Assembly: GCF_000723885.1 (NCBI RefSeq)
Contig: NZ_CCDG010000011.1
Span: 62,001-126,000 of the forward strand
DNA from: Paenibacillus camerounensis
GTDB lineage: Bacteria; Bacillota; Bacilli; Paenibacillales; Paenibacillaceae
Direction of reading: 5' to 3'
Length of the DNA: 64,000 nt
The translations under genes were made by a program, and so were the position numbers. Below the pieces are notes generated by a model, which was not told the origin of the DNA, did not search any database, and was given only the letters and a program-made list of their open reading frames with translations. Below, piece after piece: positions 27,300 to 35,515 of this stretch. How positions within the stretch are numbered: the stretch's first letter is position 1; every line of letters begins with the position of its first letter.

Positions 27300-28760
27300 A
27301 TGACTAATAAACCGCATGAACCTGTATGGTCAAGGCTCGGCTTTCCTCATCCGCCAGAAGAAGACGCCGGCCGAGGCGTCGGAATTGTTATCATTGATAT
27401 GCTAAGACCGCATCAAACGATCCGTCATTTGGGTTCACGGCTCAAATATATATCTGTGAATCAGGATTTATCTGTCGAGTGCCGGGACCTTGCCTGCGAA
27501 GAGCCTGATGATGCCGACGGTGACCGCGGAGAGCATGGGCTAATGGCATTGCTGCTGTTAGCACATGAGCCTTTTGAAGCGGAAGGAATGCAGTATACAA
27601 GTCTGGCCCCGGCGGCTCATTTCATTGTGCTTAACCATCAGGCCTTCAGGGAGGGGGAAGGAGAGCGGCTGAAGCGCGGGATCGGTTATATTCTCGAACG
27701 AAGCCGGGAATGGAACATCAGAATCATACTAAGCATGGGCTGGCACGCCTTGGATGTTGTGACTCTACTTAAAAATACAAACAGAAACTCAACGGTCCAG
27801 GCGCTGGTCCCGGCGCTTAGGCATGGCATTCTGGTCGTATGTGCTAACGGTAATTCAAGTTCAATCAATATCATGCCTCCGGCAGAATTTCTGGCAGTTG
27901 GCGGCTACAATGATCATGGCTTTGCAAAAGCGGAATTGCACTCTCCCCATCCGGATGAGCCTTACGGCAGAAACGGTGATGGGCATATCAGACCGGATAT
28001 TCTCGCACCGAGAGTGTATCTGCCGGTTCCTTTTTGCGAGACATACGAGCAGCCTGAGGCGTTGTCGTATTTTTGGGGGACGTCCGGGGCATCCGCAATT
28101 GTAACAGGGATGTGTGCAGCTTTATTCTCCAAATACCCGGAGCTTCAGGCAGACACTTTAAGGAATGTACTGGTGGATTGCGGAGTTTCGTTTGAAGGCT
28201 ATGATAATCAAGCGCCTAGAGTAAATGCTGCGAATGTGATACAAGCGCTGGGCGAGGGCTATTTCATAAACGGTACTCCGGGCCACGCGTTCCCCATTAG
28301 TGTTCAGAATCCATCCATATCTATTGTTTCAGACGATCCCATAGAACGGGCACTGGCGCTCTCTATATTGCTCGAAGAACAGCGTTGTGGACGTGCAGAG
28401 CTCTGGGCTTATACACAAGATCCGTCATCTGTGATCCGGAAAATCGCTGTTAAGGCACTGCACAAACCAGATAGTGCTGATGAACGAACTACATTCTGGA
28501 CAAATCTACGCGAGGAGCAGGAGGGCGGAGTGCGCGGCTGGTATGCGTACGGGTTATTACAGGAGGCTACAGAAAATGAAGTGGAATACTGGATTCCATG
28601 GGCAGCTGATCCCAACTGGAGTGTCCGCTGGTGTGTCAGCAGGTATCTGGATAAGGTTCCGGGATTTCCGAAACTGGAAATGACGTATGATCCTGATGAA
28701 ATACCGGGTAAGGCATTGCCGGTTTTGGAATGGTTTGAACGATATGTAGAGGATATATGA
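27300..28760 (+). CDS. cytosolic subtilisin-like (S8) protease with HEAT-like C-terminal region
   Basis: 486 aa, no signal or membrane segment. Subtilase triad: Asp33 in VIIDML, His79 in GEHGLM, Ser262 in GTSGAS; oxyanion Asn183 in CANGN. The catalytic domain ends near 315. Residues about 335-470 form alpha-helical HEAT/armadillo-like repeats (RALALSILLEEQ, PSSVIRKIAVKALHK, WSVRWCVSRYL). Ribosome binding site AAGGGATGAG. No inhibitor, peptide or transporter gene lies beside it, so it is not an obvious lantibiotic-processing enzyme. Loss of a pro-domain and gain of repeats suggest a regulated intracellular protease. Confidence 0.78.
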   Translation: MTNKPHEPVWSRLGFPHPPEEDAGRGVGIVIIDMLRPHQTIRHLGSRLKYISVNQDLSVECRDLACEEPDDADGDRGEHGLMALLLLAHEPFEAEGMQYTSLAPAAHFIVLNHQAFREGEGERLKRGIGYILERSREWNIRIILSMGWHALDVVTLLKNTNRNSTVQALVPALRHGILVVCANGNSSSINIMPPAEFLAVGGYNDHGFAKAELHSPHPDEPYGRNGDGHIRPDILAPRVYLPVPFCETYEQPEALSYFWGTSGASAIVTGMCAALFSKYPELQADTLRNVLVDCGVSFEGYDNQAPRVNAANVIQALGEGYFINGTPGHAFPISVQNPSISIVSDDPIERALALSILLEEQRCGRAELWAYTQDPSSVIRKIAVKALHKPDSADERTTFWTNLREEQEGGVRGWYAYGLLQEATENEVEYWIPWAADPNWSVRWCVSRYLDKVPGFPKLEMTYDPDEIPGKALPVLEWFERYVEDI

Positions 28761-28780
28761 CCACAAAAGCAAATCATAAA

Positions 28781-28822
28781 AACCGGTCCTGCTGCCCATG
28801 GGGGAAAACAGCAGAACCGGTT
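28781..28822. terminator. bidirectional terminator
   Basis: AACCGGTCCTGCTG / CAGCAGAACCGGTT stem (one mismatch) between the convergent protease and ahpF genes; T- and A-rich flanks on both sides. Confidence 0.82.
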
Positions 28823-28836
28823 ATTTATAATGCAGA

Positions 28837-30366
28837 TTAATTGCGGATCAGATAATCGAATGCACCCAGGGCGGCGGTTGCTCCGGAGCCCATGGAGATG
28901 ATGATCTGCTTATAAGGGCTGTTGGTGCAGTCACCTGCGGCGAATACGCCCGGAATGCTGGTTGCGCCGTGGCTGTCGACGACGATTTCGCCGAAGCGGG
29001 TACGCTCCAGGGTATCCGCAAGCCAGTCGGTGTTCGGCACAAGGCCGATCTGTACGAATACACCTTCAAGCTCGACATGCTGCTCCGTACCGGTGTCGCG
29101 TTCGATAAAGGTAATGCCGTTCACCTTGTCGGTGCCGGTAATTTCCTTAGTCTGAACGTTCTTATGCACGGTTACGTTAGGCAGGCTGTACAGACGCTTT
29201 TGAAGCACAGAGTCTGCCTTCAGCTCCGGCATGAATTCCAGCACAGTAACATGACTGACAATACCCGCAAGATCAATTGCCGCTTCAATACCGGAGTTGC
29301 CGCCGCCGATTACGGCGACATGCTTGCCGGCGAAGAGCGGGCCGTCACAGTGCGGGCAGTACGCTACGCCTTTGTTCTTGAACTCGGCTTCGCCGGGAAC
29401 ACCTACATTGCGCCAGCGGGCGCCGGTAGAGAGAATGACCGTCTTGCTCTTCAGCACGGCGCCGTTCTCCAGCTCAATTTCGATGAGATCTTTTTTCTCC
29501 AGACGCTTGGCGCGCAGGGTCTTCATCACATCGATTTCATATTCCTTCACATGCTCTTCCAGGCTCGCGGCGAGCTTCGGCCCTTCGGTGTACTTGGTAC
29601 CGATGAAGTTCTCGATGCCCATCGTCTCCATAACCTGGCCGCCGAAGCGCTCAGCGACGATACCGGTACGGATTCCTTTGCGGGCCGCATAGATAGCGGC
29701 GCTTGCGCCGGCAGGACCGCCACCGACAACCAGAACATCAAAGGGTGCCTTGTCGGATAATTCGGAAGCATCCGGTCCGGTCCCCAGCTTGGCGAGAATG
29801 TCTTCCGCGGTCATCCGGCCGCTGCCAAAGAACTCGCCGTTCAGGTAGACGGACGGAACCGCCATAACATCCTTGCTCTCAACTTCGCTTTTGAAAGCAG
29901 CACCATCGATCATCGTACTGGTTACGCCGCTGTTAAGTACGCTCATCAGGTTCAGCGCCTGCACCACATCCGGACAGTTGTGGCAGGTCAGGCTGATGTA
30001 GGTCTCGAAGTGGTATTCACCCTTGAGGCCCTTAATCTGATCAATCGTCTCCTGCTCCGCCTTTGGAGCTCTGCCGCTCACTTGCAGCAAGGCCAGCACC
30101 AGCGAGGTGAATTCGTGGCCGAGCGGAACACCGGCAAAGGTAATGCCGGTATCTTCGCCCGGACGATTCACGCTGAAGCTTGGCGTGCGCGGAAGTGAAG
30201 TGTGTTCTACTTTGATATTGGCTGACATTTCGGCCAGCTCATTCACCAGAGACAGCGTTTCTTGCGAAACGCTGTCGTCTCCGGCGCTGACCTTCAGCAG
30301 TACCTCGCCCTCCATGAGCTGAAGATACTGCGCTAACTGTGCTTTGATATCCGCATCAAGCGCCAT
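28837..30366 (-). CDS. ahpF: alkyl hydroperoxide reductase subunit F
   Basis: 509 aa, the normal length. Two thioredoxin-like folds at the N-terminus (1-200) with redox CHNC, then FAD-binding GGGPAGASAAIYAAR, the second redox pair in AYCPHCDGP, NADH-binding GGGNSGIEAAIDLAG and the C-terminal GVFAAGDCTNSPYKQI. It passes electrons from NADH to AhpC. Preceded by GGAGCGGATG and 14 bases downstream of ahpC. Confidence 0.96.
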   Translation of the reverse strand: MALDADIKAQLAQYLQLMEGEVLLKVSAGDDSVSQETLSLVNELAEMSANIKVEHTSLPRTPSFSVNRPGEDTGITFAGVPLGHEFTSLVLALLQVSGRAPKAEQETIDQIKGLKGEYHFETYISLTCHNCPDVVQALNLMSVLNSGVTSTMIDGAAFKSEVESKDVMAVPSVYLNGEFFGSGRMTAEDILAKLGTGPDASELSDKAPFDVLVVGGGPAGASAAIYAARKGIRTGIVAERFGGQVMETMGIENFIGTKYTEGPKLAASLEEHVKEYEIDVMKTLRAKRLEKKDLIEIELENGAVLKSKTVILSTGARWRNVGVPGEAEFKNKGVAYCPHCDGPLFAGKHVAVIGGGNSGIEAAIDLAGIVSHVTVLEFMPELKADSVLQKRLYSLPNVTVHKNVQTKEITGTDKVNGITFIERDTGTEQHVELEGVFVQIGLVPNTDWLADTLERTRFGEIVVDSHGATSIPGVFAAGDCTNSPYKQIIISMGSGATAALGAFDYLIRN

Positions 30367-30380
30367 AATTCATCCGCTCC

Positions 30381-30944
30381 TTAGATTTTGCCTACGAGGT
30401 CAAGGCTTGGCTTCAGGGTTGTGCTGCCTTCCTGCCATTTGGCCGGGCATACTTCACCCGGATTGTTGCGTACGTACTGTGCAGCCTTGATCTTGTTGAC
30501 CAGGATGCTGGCATCACGGCCAATGCCGTCTGCATTGATCTCGACAGCCTGGATTACACCGTCAGGGTCAATGATGAAGGTACCGCGGTCAGCCATACCG
30601 GCTTCTTCAATCAGAACGTCGAAGTTGCGGGAGATGGTGTGGGACGGATCACCGATCATGATGTATGTGATTTTGCCGATAGCTTCGGAGCTGTCATGCC
30701 ATGCTTTATGTGTAAAGTGGGTATCGGTGGAAACAGAGAATACTTCAACACCCAGACTCTTCAATGTTTCGTATTCGTTCTGCAGGTCTTCCAGCTCAGT
30801 AGGACATACGAAAGTGAAATCTGCAGGGTAGAAGCAAACTACACTCCATTTACCTTTGAAATCAGCTTCGGATACATCGATGAAGCTTCCATTGTGGTAG
30901 GCAGACGCTTTGAACGGCAGTACTTCTTTTCCAATCAGGGACAT
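30381..30944 (-). CDS. ahpC: alkyl hydroperoxide reductase subunit C (peroxiredoxin)
   Basis: 187 aa from the ATG at 30944 with TAGGAGG in front; upstream in-frame starts lie in the leader. Typical 2-Cys peroxiredoxin: peroxidatic Cys47 in DFTFVCPTE, resolving Cys in GEVCPAKW near 166. Reduces H2O2 and organic peroxides. First gene of ahpC-ahpF. Confidence 0.96.
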   Translation of the reverse strand: MSLIGKEVLPFKASAYHNGSFIDVSEADFKGKWSVVCFYPADFTFVCPTELEDLQNEYETLKSLGVEVFSVSTDTHFTHKAWHDSSEAIGKITYIMIGDPSHTISRNFDVLIEEAGMADRGTFIIDPDGVIQAVEINADGIGRDASILVNKIKAAQYVRNNPGEVCPAKWQEGSTTLKPSLDLVGKI

Positions 30945-31017
30945 ATTAATTTTCCTCCTAAGGTGTGCCTGCAAGAATGCGGCTTTTTTTGAACTGCTAT
31001 TAAATAGCATTTCTTTA

Positions 31018-31055
31018 TTGATAATAATTATCATCTAGAAATTATTATTTGTCAA
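31018..31055 (-). promoter_or_regulatory. ahpC promoter with Fur/PerR-type box
   Basis: Minus-strand TTGACA (31055-31050), 17 bases, GATAAT (31032-31027). The -10 box is embedded in TGATAATAATTATCA (31019-31033), a perfect 7-1-7 palindrome. In Bacillus subtilis this exact form is the Fur consensus, while PerR prefers TTATAATnATTATAA. The 343-bp gap to the sigma gene holds nothing else except a GCTATT/AATAGC hairpin in the ahpC leader (about 30995-31010). Confidence 0.8.
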
Positions 31056-31288
31056 GCATGTGTTATCCATTTCACAAGTCGTTGATAAGAAGACAGCAGG
31101 ATACTACTACATATTTCAATAATAAATTACCCTGCAATCGCCCGGACGATTGTGTAGAATATTTGAACAATACATATAAGATGGAGAAAGCACCCGTTCA
31201 ATCTATCCGCAAAACTTTTCTTGTGAAATTTCGAACAAAGCTCTCATATCATTCGTAATGTAAGTTGAACAGCAGACGGAGGGGGAGA

Positions 31289-31867
31289 ATGATAAGCGAC
31301 AGACAGCTTGTAGAAGACTATCGGTCCGGACAGCAGGCAGGGCTTGAACATTTAATTGACCGGTACAGGGATGATTTATTCCGGTTTTGCTGTCATCTTT
31401 CTCTGGACCGGCAGGAGGCAGAAGACTTATTTCAGGAGGTCTGGGTGCGTGTGCTCCGCAAGCTGGAGAAATACGATCCGGAGCGGCCGTTCAAAGCCTG
31501 GCTGTTTCAGGTGACCGTTAATTTACATAAGGATCGTTACCGCAAATGGAAAAAGCTGCGTGAGCGCCTGACGCTGGCCTGGACTGACGATAACAGCAAG
31601 CTCAGTGAACCCGGAGACGGCGCACCGTTAACAGAAGATTTTTTGCTCAAAAAAGAAGAGTTTCTGTATCTGGAGCAATGCCTGCGAACGCTGCCCAAGC
31701 GTTATCTTGCCCCGTTAATTCTATTTTATTATGAAGAATTCAGTTATGAGAGTATTGGCGAAGTGCTTGATGTTCCGCTGGGAACCGTGAAGTCCAGACT
31801 TAATCAAGGGAAAAAGCTGCTAAAAGCAGCAATGGGGGGCAGAGATCATGAAGCAACCAGTGGATAG
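31289..31867 (+). CDS. ECF-type RNA polymerase sigma factor
   Basis: 192 aa from ATG 31289 (GGAGGGGGAG upstream). Sigma region 2 at about 20-90 (DLFRFCCHLSLDRQEAEDLFQEVWVRVLRKL, RPFKAWLFQVTVNLHKDRYRK) and region 4 at about 125-180 (LPKRYLAPLILFYYEEFSYESIGEVLDVPLGTVKSRL); no region 1 or 3. The overlapping downstream gene is probably its membrane anti-sigma factor. GAAC (31233-31236) and CGTA (31254-31257), 17 bases apart, could be an ECF-type autoregulatory promoter. Confidence 0.92.
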   Translation: MISDRQLVEDYRSGQQAGLEHLIDRYRDDLFRFCCHLSLDRQEAEDLFQEVWVRVLRKLEKYDPERPFKAWLFQVTVNLHKDRYRKWKKLRERLTLAWTDDNSKLSEPGDGAPLTEDFLLKKEEFLYLEQCLRTLPKRYLAPLILFYYEEFSYESIGEVLDVPLGTVKSRLNQGKKLLKAAMGGRDHEATSG

Positions 31868-32156
31868 TGAGGAGATGTTAAAAGAATATTTCAACGCTCC
31901 TGCAGCCGCACCGCCTCATTTGGTCGCGGACACACTCCGGAGGATTAATAACCGTCAGCCCATTGGCCTTTTAATCAGCGCAGCGGCACTGAATATCATA
32001 ATGGCGCTTTTTCTGGCACTGGTTCTGCTGGCCGGCCCGCTCCTTTTATTCTGGAAAATAGTTATCTTGCTGATGGTTGCCTTATTTCAGATGATTGCTG
32101 TAATTCTTCTGCTATACCGTATCTCCTGCGGCACTTTGGAGGCTTCGACGAATTAG
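31848..32156 (+). CDS. small membrane protein, candidate anti-sigma factor
   Basis: 102 aa; its ATG overlaps the sigma gene by 20 bases. A polar N-terminal ~38 residues (PHLVADTLRRI) precede two membrane segments (about 39-62 and 67-90). Size, overlap and topology fit a short anti-sigma factor that holds the ECF sigma at the membrane, but there is no zinc-binding HxxxCxxC motif, so the role rests on position. Confidence 0.6.
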   Translation: MKQPVDSEEMLKEYFNAPAAAPPHLVADTLRRINNRQPIGLLISAAALNIIMALFLALVLLAGPLLLFWKIVILLMVALFQMIAVILLLYRISCGTLEASTN

Positions 32157-32192
32157 AATATGCGGACATTATTATTTTCAGAAGGGAGTACT

Positions 32193-32573
32193 ATGAAGAA
32201 CCGGGCAGGGCTTGAAAGATTTGTTTTTTGGGCGTTCACAACGATTGTTGTGCTGGTATTCGGGACAGTGTTCATTATGATGGCTCCTTCTATAAAAGAA
32301 GCATTTGAGGATGACTTTGCGCTGGCTGTAATTACGGGGCTTATGCTGCTCTTTATAGCTTTGAATGTGCTGATCGCTGTGTTTATCTATAAAGATGCTT
32401 CCAGCAAAAAAATGAATCCCTGGCTGTGGATGCTGGCTGTTATTTATATTCCCAACTTTATCGGACTTGTGTTATATTTCTTTGCCCGCAGACAGCAGCA
32501 TATCCCTGCGGCCGCTGATCCGGGGGCTAATCCCGTACAGTGCCCACACTGCGGTAACTTAATCCACCCATAA
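32193..32573 (+). CDS. membrane protein with C-terminal zinc ribbon
   Basis: 126 aa from ATG 32193 (GAAGGGAG 7 bases upstream). Three membrane segments (about 9-31, 42-64, 76-98); the third region, NPWLWMLAVIYIPNFIGLVLYF, resembles the phospholipase-D N-terminal (PLDc_N) membrane motif. It ends with CPHCGNLI, half of a zinc ribbon. Co-transcribed with the sigma operon; function unknown. Confidence 0.65.
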   Translation: MKNRAGLERFVFWAFTTIVVLVFGTVFIMMAPSIKEAFEDDFALAVITGLMLLFIALNVLIAVFIYKDASSKKMNPWLWMLAVIYIPNFIGLVLYFFARRQQHIPAAADPGANPVQCPHCGNLIHP

Positions 32574-32586
32574 GGAGTGTCAAGAG

Positions 32587-32967
32587 ATGAAGAAGAAATG
32601 GATTGTACCGGGAATGCTCGTGCTGGTGCTTGCAATGCTGCTGACCGCCTGTGACAAAAAAATGATGTTCATAGCCTCTGAATCCGGCTCGAAAATTAAG
32701 GCTTCGTATAAGCTGTTCAGCGGTACGGACGATAAGAAGGTTAAGCTCAAAAGCGGGGAGACGCTTACTGTTGATTATAAGTCCAAGGTGGAGCGGGGAG
32801 AGCTGACCATAGCGCTCTATGATCCGGACGGTGAGCTGGTCAAGGACTTTAATACAGGCGAAACTGGGAGTGAGGAGATTACGGCAGGCAAGGATGGGAC
32901 GTACAAGTTTATTATCACCGGCGAAGGCGCCAAGGGCAGCTATGAGATAAAGTTCAGCACTGAATAA
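32587..32967 (+). CDS. small lipoprotein of the ECF sigma operon
   Basis: 126 aa with a lipoprotein signal (KKKWIVPGMLVLVLAMLLTAC; Cys at 21). The mature part is a compact beta-rich domain (TLTVDYKSKVERGELTIALYD, GTYKFIITGEGAKGSYEIKF) like small envelope sandwich domains. Probably a target or sensor part of the envelope-stress operon. Ribosome binding site AAGGAGTG. Confidence 0.7.
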   Translation: MKKKWIVPGMLVLVLAMLLTACDKKMMFIASESGSKIKASYKLFSGTDDKKVKLKSGETLTVDYKSKVERGELTIALYDPDGELVKDFNTGETGSEEITAGKDGTYKFIITGEGAKGSYEIKFSTE

Positions 32968-33002
32968 TAGAGGCGATCTTGTTACCGGGCTGCAAGCCCA
33001 AA

Positions 33003-33041
33003 ACAGAGCATCTGAGGCATGGCCCCGGATGCTCTGTTTTT
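33003..33041 (+). terminator. terminator of the ECF sigma operon
   Basis: ACAGAGCATC / GATGCTCTGT stem followed by TTTTTGTG; convergent yidC ends 20 bases further on. Confidence 0.88.
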
Positions 33042-33060
33042 GTGTTGTTTTACAACTGAA

Positions 33061-33903
33061 TTAATTTTCTTCAGCGCTGACAGGCCGGTTAGTACCCGCT
33101 ACCTTTGGCTTTGTATATCTTTTATTAAGAATGATCGTTTGCACGATAATGAATATGCCGCCAACTGCCCAATACAACGGTAAAGCGGCGGGCATCTGAT
33201 AAGAAAATATACCCATCATGACCGGTGACAGCAGTCCGAGGAACGCCATCTGATTCTTTTGATTGGGCTGAACCTGTGCTGAAGCCGATTGAGATACCCG
33301 GAACTGGACGTAATACACAGCAGCGGCAATCAACGGTAAAATCATATCTGTGGTCCCCAGGTTAAACCACAAAAAATCGTGGGCTGCAATCTCCGGGGTG
33401 CGGCGAATGGCATAGTAAAATGCGAGGGTGACCGGCCATTGGAGAAGCATCGGTAAACATCCCATGCTTAAGGGATTGAATTGATGCTTCTGGTACAGCT
33501 GCATCATCTCGGCTTGCTGTTGTTTTTTGGCATCCGTGCTGCCATCGTTTTTATACTTCTCCTGGAGTGCGTTCAGCTCCGGCTGAAGGACAGCCATCTT
33601 ATCCTTCATGACCATTTGCTTCTTGGTCTGATTCATCATAAGCGGCATGATCGCAAGTCTGATAATCAGGGTCATCAGCACGATCGCTAATCCGTAGTTT
33701 CCATGAAAAGCATCCGCGATGAATTTGATCATGAGCGAAAAAGGATAAATCAAAAAGTGATTAAAGATCCCTGTTGAATCAGCACTAATTGGATCTGTTG
33801 GGGATGCTGCTGAACACCCGCTGAGCATAATGACTGGAATCAATACGATCAGGATGACGAGAATGGGCTTGGCCCATTTTTGGAGCAATTGAATATTGTT
33901 CAT
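33061..33903 (-). CDS. yidC: YidC/Oxa1-family membrane protein insertase
   Basis: 280 aa. Lipoprotein-type signal (VLIVLIPVIMLSGCS, Cys near 30), then five membrane segments typical of Gram-positive YidC: NYGLAIVLMTLIIRLAIMPL with the conserved Arg in the hydrophilic groove, cytosolic loop MKDKMAVLQPELNALQEKYKND, FNPLSMGCLPMLLQWPVTLAFYYAI and QMPAALPLYWAVGGIF. It inserts membrane proteins with or without Sec. Preceded by an upstream leader frame with arrest-like features that overlaps its start; its GGGAGGAC ribosome binding site can be masked by pairing. By context it is the regulated paralogue (YidC2/YqjG role). Confidence 0.9.
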   Translation of the reverse strand: MNNIQLLQKWAKPILVILIVLIPVIMLSGCSAASPTDPISADSTGIFNHFLIYPFSLMIKFIADAFHGNYGLAIVLMTLIIRLAIMPLMMNQTKKQMVMKDKMAVLQPELNALQEKYKNDGSTDAKKQQQAEMMQLYQKHQFNPLSMGCLPMLLQWPVTLAFYYAIRRTPEIAAHDFLWFNLGTTDMILPLIAAAVYYVQFRVSQSASAQVQPNQKNQMAFLGLLSPVMMGIFSYQMPAALPLYWAVGGIFIIVQTIILNKRYTKPKVAGTNRPVSAEEN

Positions 33904-34183
33904 TGTTGTCCTCCCTAATTGAATGTCTGGATATCAATGTGGGGGAAGGACAGCTGTCTTCATCAGCCGGTGCTTCTCTTCTTCTGGCAATACGTACGAT
34001 CCACCGCTGAATACTGTTCACTTGTGATAATCTGTCAGCTACATACCAGGATGAACCGGCTGCAGTCATTTCATGATCCCAGTGTAGCTTAGGTGAACGG
34101 AAATAGGTGAATGGAAGGAATACTAAGGAAGAGAATAGGGCGATCGAGAGTGCCAGTTGAAACAAGTCATAAAATTGCTCCAG
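33785..34183 (-). CDS. MifM-like translation-arrest leader upstream of yidC
   Basis: 132-codon frame. A TGA at 34184-34186 bounds it; GGAGGTG sits 7 bases before CTG at 34183, the likely start (the next candidate, TTG 34165, is too far from it). One N-terminal membrane segment (about 10-28, LALSIALFSSLVFLPFTYF), a polar linker, then SIQRWIVRIARRREAPADEDS: Ile58, Trp61, Ile62 and the acidic 74-76 run. This matches in order and spacing the arrest motif I recall for B. subtilis MifM (I..WI....DEED), which monitors insertase activity and controls yidC2. The codons for DEDS are followed at once by the RNA arm that pairs with the yidC ribosome binding site. The frame continues 39 codons into yidC; that part may rarely be translated. 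Confidence 0.72.
   Translation of the reverse strand: MEQFYDLFQLALSIALFSSLVFLPFTYFRSPKLHWDHEMTAAGSSWYVADRLSQVNSIQRWIVRIARRREAPADEDSCPSPTLISRHSIREDNNEQYSIAPKMGQAHSRHPDRIDSSHYAQRVFSSIPNRSN
33907..33952 (-). promoter_or_regulatory. yidC ribosome-binding-site sequestering hairpin
   Basis: On the minus strand TGTCCTTCCC (33952-33943) pairs with GGGAGGACA (33915-33907): nine base pairs with one bulged T, loop about 27 bases. The second arm contains the yidC ribosome binding site. A ribosome stalled on the preceding DEDS codons would cover the first arm and expose it. Confidence 0.68.
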
Positions 34184-34291
34184 TCAGGTTCACCTCCGTA
34201 TGAGCTGTGCTTGGAAAAATATGAATAAGGGTCATACGTCAGAATAACCGCGGAGTTTCAGTAACATGTCTATTCTTCATTTCTTTACTGT

Positions 34292-35278
34292 CTAAATATT
34301 TCCTAACATAGCGGATAGGTTTTTTAGATTTTCTGCAAGCCAAATCATTTCTTTTGCGAAGCGGGCTGGCGGTACACTATGCTGATCCATGTCCGCATGA
34401 ATCCACCATGTGCTTTCCATATACCACAACAGCTGTAATGAATGGGTTAAATAGCCCTCTGCCACGTTCCGTTCCTCACGGTACCCTTCCATAAAGGCCG
34501 ATGCCAGAGAGACATCCAAATGATCATCTAAGGCACAAGATATAACAGCACGGGCCACATCAAGCTGCGGATAGTCGTACTTTAGCCGATCGAAATCCAG
34601 AATTGCCGTTAATCCGTTGTCATTGAATAAAAGATTATCTGCCCAAAGGTCACGATGTGCCCATCCTGTATGAAGGAGCCTGAGAATTTCTATATCCATT
34701 TCTTCAGTAGCCTCAAATTGAGTCTCTATACCGGCAAGCAGCTGAGGTTTACCCGCTTTTGCAGTCTTTTCCCTGACTGCGTTCCAGTGGGCTAGACGCT
34801 CCTCACGGCTTGGAGGAATAAATTGCGGACTATGATTAATGCCAAGAGTCCCGTCATTTAAGATCCGGTGCATTTTTCCTGTTGCCCGGCCTAAATCGTA
34901 TATTTGATGGACATTGGTCCTGCCTGGCGGAATTAAGATGCCCTGGCAATATTCCATTACCATGAAGAGCTCTCCGTTATCCGATTCAAGCAAAATACGC
35001 CCATTATGGGATAACAGTTTGGGGCACGCAAGACCTTGGTCATGCAATCTGATCTGCTGGGAGAATGCAAATAACAGCTCCTCCGGGTTAAACAATTTAT
35101 ATCTTTCTTTGTTGTATTGTTTGAGTAAAAACGCTCCTGCCTCAGTCGTAACTTTCCATTTTAAGTTCAACCAGCCCCGTTTTATTGAGGTTGTCTCCAT
35201 TACATTCAAAACGAATACACGATCAAAGGTTCTTAGTAGATCATCCAGAATCATTTCCTCTGCAGATATAGCCTCCAT
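34292..35278 (-). CDS. aminoglycoside phosphotransferase-fold kinase (CotS/APH-like)
   Basis: 328 aa from the ATG at 35278 (GGAG 9 bases upstream; the TTG at 35287 abuts that site). Kinase fold: ATP-binding lysine in GAFLLKQYNKERY (about 50), hinge FMVMEYCQG, catalytic HRDLWADNLLFN near 210-221, metal-binding ILDFDRLKYDYPQLDVARA. Spore-coat CotS/YutH and small-molecule kinases share this pattern; antibiotic resistance is not indicated. Transcribed alone. Confidence 0.78.
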   Translation of the reverse strand: MEAISAEEMILDDLLRTFDRVFVLNVMETTSIKRGWLNLKWKVTTEAGAFLLKQYNKERYKLFNPEELLFAFSQQIRLHDQGLACPKLLSHNGRILLESDNGELFMVMEYCQGILIPPGRTNVHQIYDLGRATGKMHRILNDGTLGINHSPQFIPPSREERLAHWNAVREKTAKAGKPQLLAGIETQFEATEEMDIEILRLLHTGWAHRDLWADNLLFNDNGLTAILDFDRLKYDYPQLDVARAVISCALDDHLDVSLASAFMEGYREERNVAEGYLTHSLQLLWYMESTWWIHADMDQHSVPPARFAKEMIWLAENLKNLSAMLGNI

Positions 35279-35515
35279 TTGGGTCAACTCCGATATGTAT
35301 AATGTATATGTTTATATTCCGTATGTAGGCTTCTATAACCTTCCCGGATAAACGCTTCAGAAACGAATAATCGGATTGCTGTCACGGACAGCTGATTGAA
35401 AATGTTCCTTGCATTCTAAGGGAGCCTCTGTTAAATTGATATTAACAAGTTGAAATTATCAAATAGTTAATAAGTATTGATGTGCAGAACAATTAAATAA
35501 ACGGAGGGATGCAGC

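Noticed and set aside
31049..31258. 69-codon frame between ahpC and the sigma gene
   Set aside because: No ribosome binding site and low-complexity composition; the region is better explained as promoter DNA.
35340..35515. Possible NAD-type riboswitch before pnuC
   Set aside because: I could find only a short hairpin and an inverted repeat, not the conserved core of a known class.
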